36,817 nt of DNA, taken from contig JAFRIQ010000012.1 in the NCBI GenBank assembly GCA_017432725.1, forward strand, positions 1 to 36,817. The letters run 5' to 3'. Positions 15,717 through 23,977 of the stretch are shown here, one piece after another. Position numbers and translations under genes: made by a program. Source of the DNA: Bacillota bacterium (GTDB lineage Bacteria; Bacillota; Clostridia; Peptostreptococcales; Anaerovoracaceae). Numbering within the stretch: position 1 is the stretch's first letter; the number at the start of each line of letters is the position of its first letter. The notes beneath the pieces are model-generated. The model worked only from the letters and a program-made list of their open reading frames with translations. It did no database searches and was not told the origin of the DNA.

Positions 15717-15809
15717 ATGTAAAGGTTTTTGTATAGAATATCGTTAATCGGTTGGTAGTTCAGAGCTTTGCGCCTGAGCTATTTTGCGTTTTTATGGAGA
15801 AAGCACAAA

Positions 15810-16916
15810 ATGATCGAACTTCGGCACTTAAGAAAAGAATTCGATGACGTTACGCCCCTCGAGGACGTCAACCTCACGATCAATGACGGCGACGTCATCG
15901 CCGTTATCGGTCCTTCGGGTACCGGTAAGTCCACGCTTCTTCGCTGCATAAACATGCTCACGCCTCCCACTTCCGGAGATATCATCGTGAACGGTCAGAC
16001 CATCACTGACAAGAGCTGCGATATCAACGAAGTGAGAAAAAAGATGGGCATGGTTTTCCAGTCCTTCAACCTTTTCGGACACATGACTGTCATCGAGAAC
16101 ATCATGAATCCGCAGATCACTCTTCTGGGAAAGAGCCGCCAGGATGCCTATGATTACGCCATGGAGCTCCTCCACAAGGTAGGTCTCGGATCCAAGGCTT
16201 TAAGCTATCCCGACGAGCTGTCCGGCGGACAGCAGCAGCGTGTGGCCATAGCCAGGACTTTGGCCATGGACCCCGACATCATACTTTTCGACGAGCCCAC
16301 ATCGGCTCTCGACCCAAGCATGATAGGCGAGGTACAGTCCGTTATCGGAATGCTTGCCAAAACGGGACGCACCATGATGATAGTCACCCACGAGATGGAC
16401 TTCGCAAAAAAGATAGCCACCAGGGTGCTCTTCATGGACGAGGGCGGCATCTACGACGACGGTACGCCCAAACAGATATTCGACAATCCCCAGAAGGAAA
16501 AGACCAAGAGATTCATACACAGGCTCTCGACGCTCCAGTACAGGATCACAGATCCGGAATTCGACTTCGAACCCATAGTAGACGACCTGCAGTCTTACGC
16601 GGAGAAGCTCCTCATAGAGAACTCCCGTATCAGTAAGCTGCAGCTGGCTCTGGAAGGTATGGTCATGAACAACCTTCTCCGCATCTCCGACGAACCGGAG
16701 ATCTACGTGAAGGTCGACTACTCCGAAAAGAAGGACCTCCTTTCCATGGAGATACTCTACAAGGGCGAGCACTTCGATCCGAAGGAATCCGAGAACATAC
16801 TCTTCAAGTCCATACTGGAAGAGCCTACCACATATTATGAGGACGAAGCATCTGGCGATTTCGCCTACGGATGCACCAACCGTATCTACTTTGAGTTCAG
16901 ATGGGTGGAGGAGTAA
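15810..16916 (+). CDS. Polar amino acid-type ABC ATPase with GHKL-like C-terminal domain
   Basis: 368 residues. Residues 1-245 are a GlnQ/HisP-type ATPase, with Walker A GPSGTGKST (34-42), Q-loop in MVFQSFNLFGHMTV (81-94), signature LSGGQQQR (137-144), Walker B IILFDEPTSALDP (157-169) and H-loop VTHEMDF. An added domain, about 250-368, has LQLALEGMVMNNLL (278-290) and a later YKGEHFDP (317-324). It resembles the N-box and G1 region of RsbW-type GHKL ATPases in degenerate form. I know of no standard PAAT ATPase with this. ATG 15810 is preceded by GGAGAAAG; an in-frame TTG at 15768 has no such site and is rejected. The fused receptor-permease gene follows after 4 bases. Confidence 0.93.
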   Translation: MIELRHLRKEFDDVTPLEDVNLTINDGDVIAVIGPSGTGKSTLLRCINMLTPPTSGDIIVNGQTITDKSCDINEVRKKMGMVFQSFNLFGHMTVIENIMNPQITLLGKSRQDAYDYAMELLHKVGLGSKALSYPDELSGGQQQRVAIARTLAMDPDIILFDEPTSALDPSMIGEVQSVIGMLAKTGRTMMIVTHEMDFAKKIATRVLFMDEGGIYDDGTPKQIFDNPQKEKTKRFIHRLSTLQYRITDPEFDFEPIVDDLQSYAEKLLIENSRISKLQLALEGMVMNNLLRISDEPEIYVKVDYSEKKDLLSMEILYKGEHFDPKESENILFKSILEEPTTYYEDEASGDFAYGCTNRIYFEFRWVEE

Positions 16917-16920
16917 GGAA

Positions 16921-19212
16921 ATGAAAAACACTAAAAGATTTACATGTTTCGTACTTTCCGTGCTTCTGGTATTCATGGCGGCTCTGCCCGTGTTCGCAGC
17001 GGGAGATACGACGACCATAGGAGCTTCCGACCCCTCCGGAGCGATCAGGACCATCAAGGATCTGGATGGCAAGAGGATAGGAGTACAGACAGGAGTGCTC
17101 TACGAAGACCTCATCAAGGACGAAATATCCGATGAGGAGTGGCTCTATTACAAGATGCCCAACGACATGATCCCTGCTCTTCAGAGCGGAAGGATCGACG
17201 CCTACCTCATAGAAGAAGTGGGTTACTATGCCCAGAGATACGCCCATCCCGAGCTTCGCGTAATGGAAGAAAAAGCGGGATACTGCGACTTTGCCGTAAT
17301 AGTAGGCAACAACGCCAAGCAGCCCGTGCTCTTTGCCCAGATGCAGGAATTCATCAAAAAAGGCAAGGAAAGCGGCTGGCTGGATCAGCTTTACGATTAC
17401 TGGGTAAAGAACTGGGATCCCAACACCTGCCATATAGAGAACATCCCCGAGACAACGGGCGAGAACGGTTCCGTCATCATAGCCATCGAGGGCGGATACG
17501 AACCCTTCTCCTTCGAGAGCAACGGGCAGTTCTCAGGTTACGACGTGGAATTCATGATGAACTTCTGCGCCGAATACGGGTACAAATGGGATTTCCAGGC
17601 CATGGAGTTCGACTCCATAGCAGTTGGCGCCATAGCGGGCAAATACGATTTCGGAATGAACATCGTGGTCGATGAGGAAAGAGCCGAGAACTCCGTCCTC
17701 ACAGACCCCTACTACAGATGCGACATAGTATTCGTTCTTCCCGAGGAAAAGGGAAGCAGCTCTTCCGGTGAGATCGCCACTATAAAGGATCTTGACGGAA
17801 AGAGGATAGGCGTGCAGACGGGAGTCCTTTACGAGGACCTCATCAAGGATACCATAGAAGGCGAGACCTGGCTCTATTACAAGATGCCCAACGATATGAT
17901 CCCTGCTCTTCAGAGCGGAAGGATCGACGCCTACCTCATAGAGGAAGTCGGCTACTATGCCCAGAGATACGCCCATCCCGAGCTCAGAGTCATGGACGAG
18001 AAGGCGGGATACTGCGACTTTGCCGTAATAGTCGGAAACAACGAGAAACAGGAAGTACTCTTCGATCAGATGCAGGAGTTCATAAGGAACCGCAAAGCCG
18101 ACGGCTGGCTCGACGATCTTTACGATTACTGGGTAAAGAACTGGGATCCCAACACCTGCTACATAGAGACCGTGCCTGAGACTTCCGGTGAGAACGGTTC
18201 CGTCGTCATAGCCATCGAGGGCGGATACGAACCCTTCTCCTTCGAAAGCAACGGAGAGTTCTCCGGCTACGACGTGGAGTTCATGATGAACTTCTGCGCC
18301 GAGTACGGATACAAGTGGGACTTCCAGGCCATGGAGTTCGACTCCATCGCAGTGGGTGCCATAGCGGGCAAATACGACTTCGGAATGAATATCGTAGTCG
18401 ACGAGGAAAGAGCCGAGAACTCCGTTCTTTCAGATCCCTATTACAGATGCGACATAGTATTCGTACTGTCCGACAAGACTGAGACCGAGGGCGGTTTCTT
18501 CGCAAGGATAGCCAAGAACTTCAACGACACCTTTATCAAGGATGCCCGCTGGAGACTCTTCCTTGAAGGTATAGGAACGACTATGCTCATCACGGTGCTT
18601 TCCATAATCATAGGCACGGTCCTGGGCTTCGGCATCTACATGGCCTGCCGTCACGGCAACAAGATAGCCAACGGCATCACCAACGTGTTCAACTGGTTCA
18701 TAGAAGGCGTTCCTACGGTAGTGTTCCTGATGCTCCTTGCCTTCGTCGTATTCAGCAAGAGCAACATGAACGTCACCTGGGTATCCATCATAGGTTTCTC
18801 CCTCATATTCGCGTGCCAGATGTACGACATGCTCTGCGTGGGCTGCAACGCCATACCCAGAGGCCAGACAGAAGCTTCGAGAGCTCTCGGATACAGCGAC
18901 AGGCAGTGCTTCTTCAAGATCATACTGCCCCAGGCTGCAAGGCACTTCATGCCCATATACAAGAACGACGTCGTATCCCTTATCAAGGAAACGGCCATAG
19001 TCGGATACATAGCCGTAAGAGATCTGACCAAAGCGGCAGACCTGGTAAGGTCCAGAACATATACGGTCTTCTTCGCGCTTATAACGGTGACCATAATCTA
19101 CTTCCTGCTGGAAGGCATACTCACCGGTATAGTGAAGAGAGTACAGCTCAAGGTAGAGCCTGAGCACAGGACCAAGGAAGAGATACTAAAAGGTATAGTC
19201 GAAAGCGAATAA
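16921..19212 (+). CDS. Fused duplicated substrate-binding protein and ABC permease
   Basis: 763 residues. A signal peptide (1 to about 27, ending VFAAGD) leads to a 243-residue unit present twice (44 to about 274, 287 to about 517), with nearly identical protein and strongly similar DNA. Each unit has lobe II first (IKDLDGKRIGVQTG, ALQSGRIDAYLIEEV) and lobe I second (IAIEGGYEPFSFESNG, SGYDVEF, DPYYRCDIVFVL). A canonical receptor is I-II, so only the middle lobes form one in order. Residues about 530-763 are a HisM/GlnP-type permease, with TM helices, an EAA loop (EASRALGYSDRQ...ILPQAARHF) and VSLIKETAIVGYIAV. ATG 16921 follows GGAGGA. Together with the ATPase it makes an importer for a polar amino acid-like compound; the ligand is unknown. 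Confidence 0.93.
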   Translation: MKNTKRFTCFVLSVLLVFMAALPVFAAGDTTTIGASDPSGAIRTIKDLDGKRIGVQTGVLYEDLIKDEISDEEWLYYKMPNDMIPALQSGRIDAYLIEEVGYYAQRYAHPELRVMEEKAGYCDFAVIVGNNAKQPVLFAQMQEFIKKGKESGWLDQLYDYWVKNWDPNTCHIENIPETTGENGSVIIAIEGGYEPFSFESNGQFSGYDVEFMMNFCAEYGYKWDFQAMEFDSIAVGAIAGKYDFGMNIVVDEERAENSVLTDPYYRCDIVFVLPEEKGSSSSGEIATIKDLDGKRIGVQTGVLYEDLIKDTIEGETWLYYKMPNDMIPALQSGRIDAYLIEEVGYYAQRYAHPELRVMDEKAGYCDFAVIVGNNEKQEVLFDQMQEFIRNRKADGWLDDLYDYWVKNWDPNTCYIETVPETSGENGSVVIAIEGGYEPFSFESNGEFSGYDVEFMMNFCAEYGYKWDFQAMEFDSIAVGAIAGKYDFGMNIVVDEERAENSVLSDPYYRCDIVFVLSDKTETEGGFFARIAKNFNDTFIKDARWRLFLEGIGTTMLITVLSIIIGTVLGFGIYMACRHGNKIANGITNVFNWFIEGVPTVVFLMLLAFVVFSKSNMNVTWVSIIGFSLIFACQMYDMLCVGCNAIPRGQTEASRALGYSDRQCFFKIILPQAARHFMPIYKNDVVSLIKETAIVGYIAVRDLTKAADLVRSRTYTVFFALITVTIIYFLLEGILTGIVKRVQLKVEPEHRTKEEILKGIVESE

Positions 19213-19228
19213 AAGCTGAAACAAGCTG

Positions 19229-19260
19229 CGGCTGCCGCAAATGCGGCGGCCGTTTTATTT
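19229..19260 (+). terminator. Terminator of the ABC transporter operon
   Basis: A 10-bp G+C-rich stem CGGCTGCCGC/GCGGCGGCCG (19229-19238, 19243-19252, one G-T pair) with loop AAAT, followed by TTTTATTTT. It begins 17 bases after the stop at 19212. Confidence 0.9.
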
Positions 19261-19278
19261 TGCCCAAAAGTGGCGCGG

Positions 19279-19308
19279 TTGACGAAGGATAAATAAAAGG
19301 CATAAAAT
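19279..19308 (+). promoter_or_regulatory. Promoter for the MATE exporter operon
   Basis: TTGACG (19279-19284) and TAAAAT (19303-19308) are 18 bp apart, just after the preceding terminator and 35 bases before the TTG start of the exporter gene. No repeat that would mark an operator is visible. Confidence 0.6.
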
Positions 19309-19342
19309 ACCTGGGTAAGAAGTATCGCAAAGGAGGAGCAGG

Positions 19343-20743
19343 TTGGCGGACAGACAGGCGATAAGCAGCGAAAGACATAAGATGATGATGGAGATGCCTG
19401 CGAACAGACTGCTGTTCAGGATGGCCATACCCACCATCATTGCTATGGTAGTGGATTCGCTCTACAATCTGGCCGATACTTTCTTCGTAAGCTCCATAGG
19501 AGAAACGGCTACGGCAGCCGTGGCGGTCAACGATTCCTTCATGAACATACTTGTGGCCGTCAGCGGAGCCTTCGCCTTCGGACTGTCCAGCTACGTGTCC
19601 AGGCTCCTCGGCGCAAAAAGAGACGAGAGAGCCTCTTCCGCCGCATCCACGACCCTTTTTATAGGGGTGCTGGTCTCCATCGTGATGATACTTATCCTGT
19701 GGCCCTTAAGGGCGCAGGTAGTGGAGCTCTTCGGAAGCACCGAGGAAGCCGTCAGGTATTCCGTCGACTATGCCACGTATATACTTCTTGCTTTCCCGTT
19801 CACCATGTGCAACGGCATGCTGAACCAGCTTTTGAAAAGCGAAGGAAACACCACCCTTGCCATGGTCGGCACCGTTTCCGGCTGCGTTATAAACTGTTTC
19901 CTGGATCCGCTTTTCATATGGAAGTTCAGATGGGAAGTGGCCGGCGCGGCAGGCGCCACGGCGCTGTCCAAGGTCATCAGTTTCCTGGTGCTCATATATC
20001 CTTTCGTAAGGCAGAAGACGGTGGTCCACCTTTCGGTAAAGAACATAGCTTTCAGAAAGGAAGACTTCCTGGAAGTTATGAAGATAGGATTTCCCGCGTT
20101 CCTCAGGATGTCGCTCCTGTCCTTCGGAGGCATACTCACCAACAGGGCGGCTAAGGTCTACGGGACCGCAGTGCTTGCGGCCATATCCATATCGAACAAG
20201 ATATACAGGTTCATAGGTTCAGCCATAATGGGCTTCAGCCAGGGCTTCGCTCCCTGCGCCGGCTACTGCTGGGGAGCCAAGAGCTACAAAAGGACCAAGG
20301 AACTGTATTTTGCCACCTGCAGGATAGGCTGCATAGCGGGGATAGCATTAGGCATACTGATGTTCGTATTCGCGGAGCCTCTCATCGGGGTCTTCAATCA
20401 TTCCGCCAATCCCATGGTGACGGCAATAGGCATGTACAAACTCCGCTGGCTATGCATCGGCATGGTGCCCCATTTCTTCACCATGATCACCAACGGTTTC
20501 TATCAGGCTCTCGGAAAACCCGTCGGAAACACCATCCTCGGTCTTTCCCGCCAGATACTCTTCCTGATCCCGCTGGTGAAGATACTTCCGGTATACTTCC
20601 ATGAGTACGGCGTAGCGGCCGCTCAGGGGGTGTCGGACATATGCTCGGGGCTCCTTCTTGCCCTGCCCTTTGCCGTAAGCATAGTAAGACAGATAGACAG
20701 AAAAGACAGAGAAGAGAATATATCAAAAGGAGAAGAAAAATGA
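19343..20743 (+). CDS. MATE-family efflux transporter
   Basis: 466 residues and 12 predicted membrane helices, the usual MATE size. N-terminal features FRMAIPTIIAMVVDSLYNLADTFFVSSIG and the repeat in the second half (IGFPAFLRMSLLSFGGILTNRAAKVYG) are typical of the MepA/NorM group, which exports cationic drugs with Na+ or H+. The start is TTG 19343, chosen because AGGAGGAG (19331-19338) sits just before it. ATG 19382 lacks such a site. The substrate cannot be read from sequence. It overlaps the small gene at 20740 by 4 bases. Confidence 0.93.
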   Translation: MADRQAISSERHKMMMEMPANRLLFRMAIPTIIAMVVDSLYNLADTFFVSSIGETATAAVAVNDSFMNILVAVSGAFAFGLSSYVSRLLGAKRDERASSAASTTLFIGVLVSIVMILILWPLRAQVVELFGSTEEAVRYSVDYATYILLAFPFTMCNGMLNQLLKSEGNTTLAMVGTVSGCVINCFLDPLFIWKFRWEVAGAAGATALSKVISFLVLIYPFVRQKTVVHLSVKNIAFRKEDFLEVMKIGFPAFLRMSLLSFGGILTNRAAKVYGTAVLAAISISNKIYRFIGSAIMGFSQGFAPCAGYCWGAKSYKRTKELYFATCRIGCIAGIALGILMFVFAEPLIGVFNHSANPMVTAIGMYKLRWLCIGMVPHFFTMITNGFYQALGKPVGNTILGLSRQILFLIPLVKILPVYFHEYGVAAAQGVSDICSGLLLALPFAVSIVRQIDRKDREENISKGEEK

Positions 20744-20970
20744 ATATATCGTCGCTGTTCAGAATAAAGGACTACCTGAAGGTCTTCAAGACGAACCACC
20801 CGAAGTTCGTGCCGGAAGCCAAGAAGGTCTTTGCCAAGGGTTTCTGCAAAGATCAGGAGATAGCCATAGCCGTCAGATATCCCGATGGTACGGAGTTCAA
20901 GATGGGCGTGAGGGTGCAGGATTCGGACCTGCCTTTCTTCGAAGCCATAAAGGAGCTCCTGACGAAATAG
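20740..20970 (+). CDS. Conserved-looking small protein, 76 residues, unknown function
   Basis: ATG 20740 overlaps the MATE stop (ATGA) and follows AAGGAGAAG. The soluble protein begins MNISSLFRIKDYLKVFKTNH and has a beta-rich middle (EIAIAVRYPDGTEFKMGVRV) and a short C-terminal helix. There is one cysteine and no membrane segment. I recognise no named family. Translational coupling to the exporter suggests it is made in step with it, but a functional link is unproven. A longer in-frame start at 20641 lies wholly within the MATE gene and is unlikely. Confidence 0.8.
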   Translation: MNISSLFRIKDYLKVFKTNHPKFVPEAKKVFAKGFCKDQEIAIAVRYPDGTEFKMGVRVQDSDLPFFEAIKELLTK

Positions 20971-21060
20971 GACGAAAAAAGATCCCCGCAGGGATCTTTT
21001 TCTTATCTTTTCTTTCAGCTTTCTGCCTGCTCCTGTTCCAGCTTGGCCTTCTCCTTTTCA
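20971..21060. repeat. Copy 1 of a duplicated gene 3' end plus terminator
   Basis: This stretch aligns without gaps to 23978-24067, an offset of 3007 bases. The first 45 bases, terminator and downstream TCTTATCTTTTCTTT, are almost identical. The remaining bases, which encode the C-terminal Lys/Glu-rich tails (KAKLEQEQAES here), are similar but diverged. The stop codons align exactly. Confidence 0.7.
20976..21001. terminator. Bidirectional terminator between convergent genes
   Basis: An A5 tract, a 6-bp stem GATCCC/GGGATC with loop CGCA, and a T5 tract, symmetric enough to stop transcription from both sides. It serves the MATE operon on the plus strand and the MoxR ATPase gene on the minus strand. 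Its sequence and flank are repeated at 23978-24067 (see the repeat entries). Confidence 0.88.
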
Positions 21061-22478
21061 AAGGCAGGGGATCTGTGCTCTGAGAGTATACCGCGGCAGG
21101 CGTCGGACGCCGCTATGTCTCCTGCAAGATAGATCGAGGCCGGGCCTCCTTCGGGGCTTTGTGACAGTATGAAGAAAGCTTTTTCCACCGCTGCCGCAAG
21201 GCCATCCTCTCTTGATGCCAGGGCTTTGAGTTCCTGCTCTTTGATACCCTGCTCATATTTCCTGAAGGGAGGTCTTTCGTCTTTTTCGAGTTTCCTCCAA
21301 CGGGCAATGTCGTCCTCGAGAGCCTCGAGGGCTTTTTTGTCTCTGATTTCATCCGGAAGTTTAAGGACTCCCGTTTCAGCCCTTTCCTCTATGGACTTTC
21401 TTAAAGAAGAGAAGAATCTCAAGGCCCATTCTTCATACTTCAGGTCGTCATCATCCGTAAGATTCGCCGCAAATACGCCCTTCCTTAAAGTAAGCGCTTT
21501 GCTGCGGTCTATGCTTTCTGCTTCAGCCTTGATGGGGCTGTAGAGCATGGAGGCAAGAGAAAGGCATTCGCTGAGGCTCAAACTTTTCAGTTCTTCGGGT
21601 TTCGAGAGCAGCATTTCCGGGAGTCTGTCTTCGTCCGTGTTCTCAGAGAAGTGTCTGTAGAGGCCGTAATAGAGCCCGAAGGACCTGGCTATATCGTCGT
21701 GCTGCAAATACTGAAGGAACCAATCCGGACCGACTTCCGTCCCGTCCTCTTCATAGGAGAGGAGCATAAGAGAGAGGTCTTCCCAGCCCCTTGCAGTAAC
21801 GAAGAGCTGCCCTCTGTCCGTATCCTTGATACTGTAGAAGTGATCGGGATAGGTGCATAGATAGGACCTTATTGCGGGATGGACGCCGTGCTCTCTTGCG
21901 TAATCCATCCATACGGAAAGATCCGCTTCTATCTCCATGTTCTTGACCCTGTCCAGGGTGACCATGTCCAGCTCCCTTACGGATCTGTTGTATTCCGGAG
22001 GGTTGCCCGCGGCTACTATGACCCAGCCTTCGGGAAGAGGGGTATTTCCGAAGGTCTTGTTCTGGAGGAGCTGCAGCATTACGGGCGCGAGAGTTTCAGA
22101 GACGCAGTTGATCTCGTCAAGGAAGAGTATGCCTTCCTTTTTGCCCGTCCTTTCCATATATTCATAAATGGAGGCCACGATCTCGCTCATGGTATATTCT
22201 GTGACGGACCAGCTCTTTCCTCCGTATTCTTTCTGGCTTATGAAAGGAAGGCCTATGGCGCTCTGCCTCGTATGGTGAGTCATGGAATAGGCTACGAGGC
22301 CGCAGCCTGTTTCCTGCGATATCTGTTTCATTATGGCCGTTTTTCCTATGCCGGGAGGTCCTATGAGGAGAAGAGGTCTCTGTTTTTCCGGCGGTATGCG
22401 CAGAGCTCCGCTTTCATCTCTTTTGGCATAGGCTCTCAGGCTGCGCTTTATCTCCTGTTTTGCTTCCTGTATATTCAT
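21015..22478 (-). CDS. MoxR-type AAA+ ATPase
   Basis: 487 residues on the minus strand. An N-terminal AAA+ module has Walker A GPPGIGKT (40-47), Walker B GILFLDEIN (about 115-123), sensor 1 VIVAAGNPPEYN and the following arginine-rich helix ELDMVTLDRVKN. The C-terminal 230 residues are mostly helical and charged, ending in a Lys/Glu tail. It overlaps its partner at 22475 by 4 bases, the standard MoxR-VWA pairing in which the ATPase remodels or activates a target held by the VWA protein. The client is unknown. The 3' end is duplicated in the ligase gene at 24022. Confidence 0.92.
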   Translation of the reverse strand: MNIQEAKQEIKRSLRAYAKRDESGALRIPPEKQRPLLLIGPPGIGKTAIMKQISQETGCGLVAYSMTHHTRQSAIGLPFISQKEYGGKSWSVTEYTMSEIVASIYEYMERTGKKEGILFLDEINCVSETLAPVMLQLLQNKTFGNTPLPEGWVIVAAGNPPEYNRSVRELDMVTLDRVKNMEIEADLSVWMDYAREHGVHPAIRSYLCTYPDHFYSIKDTDRGQLFVTARGWEDLSLMLLSYEEDGTEVGPDWFLQYLQHDDIARSFGLYYGLYRHFSENTDEDRLPEMLLSKPEELKSLSLSECLSLASMLYSPIKAEAESIDRSKALTLRKGVFAANLTDDDDLKYEEWALRFFSSLRKSIEERAETGVLKLPDEIRDKKALEALEDDIARWRKLEKDERPPFRKYEQGIKEQELKALASREDGLAAAVEKAFFILSQSPEGGPASIYLAGDIAASDACRGILSEHRSPAFEKEKAKLEQEQAES

Positions 22479-23896
22479 CTTTTATCTCCTGTTTTTCTTC
22501 TTTCGAGTATATCTCCGCCAAGAGATGCGGCTATTATCTTCGGTACTTTGGGACCTTCCATATCGAGACAAAGAGGCGTTATCCAATCGGGATGCGGAAA
22601 GGCGAGGGCTGCTCTTGTCGTAAAGACGAAGGCCGTTTCATAGGGCGTTTTCTTTTCCGGATATACGCCGTCTCCGTCCGTGAAATAGAGAAGGCCTTTC
22701 AGATTCTTAAGTTTCCCTCTTTGCCTTAAACGGTCGACCAGATCGAATACGGGATTGAAGTCGGTGCCTCCTCTTCCTTTTACGGTCAATTCCTTGATGT
22801 ACCTGGTCCATTCCTCATAGGAATGGATCTGTACGTGGGACTGCACCTTCGAATCGCACTGCACTATATGCACGTTCATCTTCTTGAAGAAGAAGTCCCT
22901 TTGCATGAGTATGCCTTCGATCTCCGAGAGGAAGCGTTCCACCGTCTCTTTCGAGCAGGAACCGGAGGTGTCTATGGCTATGACCAGATCTTCTATCTTG
23001 TGGCTTTCGCTGTATTCCAGAGGCTCTATGAGGGGCATGTTGCCGTAGCGTTTCATACCGTAGTAATAGGGGATGTAGTCAAAGGCGCCGAAGTCCAGTT
23101 TCATCTCTTCCCAGGTACTGGAGAAACGCCGCAGGTATTTCGAGAAGTCGTATTTGCCTTCCCGTCTCAGGACCATTTTTTCTTCTCTGCTGCCTGGAGC
23201 CAGGCCGTAGCGGTTGGTCTTCGTCTCGCCGGCTGCTATCTCGTCGGCTGAATACCAGCGCTCGGTGAGCATTTCTTCCAGGTACCGGTGGGAGACGTCT
23301 TCTCCTATAGACCTGTAGGGTGCAGGTTCCGATACTTCCTCTGCGTCCGCAGGAGACAGGGGGAGCTTTTCAGACAGATTTGCTATGGCACGCTCCGGAC
23401 TGTACCAGAGGCTGTGGTCATCTCTTCTGAAAAGGCCCTTTAGCCTTTCCGTATCGTCTTCGAACATGTCCATGAGAGCGCGGTATACGGACGGGGCATT
23501 CTGAGGCTTCGTTCCTTCGGGGAGTACGTCCTCTATATATGTTCTCAGCTCCCGGTCTTTTTTCTCTTCCGAAGGGAAGAGAAGGCTTCGTATATATTCG
23601 GCTGATATGTCGCAGGCCAGGTCCCAATAGAGGGGCAACGCCTTTTCCGGCGGCAGCATATGCCTGTATATGCAGTGCACGAGCAGGTGCTGCACGTCTT
23701 CGTCCGAAGGCTGCTGCTTTTCGCCGCAGTATATATCGAGACCGTCTGTTGCAAGGAAAGCGTTCTCTGAGACATAGATCTTTACAAGAGAGAGGGGCTC
23801 TCTTAAAGAGGGGTAGTTTCTTCCCGCCTTGAGGAGGCTTCTTTCTATCCTGTCTTTTGCTGTATATCCTTTTGTCCCTGATATATTTTCCATCAT
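22475..23896 (-). CDS. VWA-domain protein of the DUF2201 type, MoxR partner
   Basis: 473 residues on the minus strand. The C-terminal third is a von Willebrand A-like domain with a MIDAS motif DTSGS (309-313), GRGGTDFNPVF (about 373-383) and YFTDGDG. The N-terminal part corresponds to the metallopeptidase-like half of DUF2201 proteins. The expected HExxH reads VHCIYRH (73-79), lacking the glutamate, so peptidase activity is doubtful. Residues 100-240 are acidic and variable. ATG 23896 and the next ATG are both possible, and no good ribosome site is visible upstream. The protein and the MoxR ATPase should act as a chaperone-like pair. Confidence 0.9.
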   Translation of the reverse strand: MMENISGTKGYTAKDRIERSLLKAGRNYPSLREPLSLVKIYVSENAFLATDGLDIYCGEKQQPSDEDVQHLLVHCIYRHMLPPEKALPLYWDLACDISAEYIRSLLFPSEEKKDRELRTYIEDVLPEGTKPQNAPSVYRALMDMFEDDTERLKGLFRRDDHSLWYSPERAIANLSEKLPLSPADAEEVSEPAPYRSIGEDVSHRYLEEMLTERWYSADEIAAGETKTNRYGLAPGSREEKMVLRREGKYDFSKYLRRFSSTWEEMKLDFGAFDYIPYYYGMKRYGNMPLIEPLEYSESHKIEDLVIAIDTSGSCSKETVERFLSEIEGILMQRDFFFKKMNVHIVQCDSKVQSHVQIHSYEEWTRYIKELTVKGRGGTDFNPVFDLVDRLRQRGKLKNLKGLLYFTDGDGVYPEKKTPYETAFVFTTRAALAFPHPDWITPLCLDMEGPKVPKIIAASLGGDILERRKTGDKR

Positions 23897-23977
23897 TGAA
23901 ATACTATCACAGAAACGGGCTTCTTCTCAATGAGCAAAGTCCTCATGACCGGAAGCGGTGCCTGAAATCATCAAGGG

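Noticed and set aside
15741-15785. tRNA-like wording (GGTTGGTAGTTCAGAGC) near the end of the leader
   Set aside because: D-arm-like bases occur without an acceptor stem, anticodon arm or CCA end in the right order. I take it as chance.
15768-15809. Upstream TTG start for the ABC ATPase
   Set aside because: It has no ribosome site and adds residues foreign to the family. ATG 15810 has GGAGAAAG 6 bases upstream.
16837-16920. Longer N-terminus for the receptor-permease gene
   Set aside because: It lies entirely within the ATPase gene. ATG 16921 has a GGAGGA site and begins a proper signal peptide.
20641-20739. Upstream start for the small gene after the MATE exporter
   Set aside because: These codons overlap the exporter gene for 100 bases and lack a ribosome site. 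ATG 20740 is coupled and well placed.
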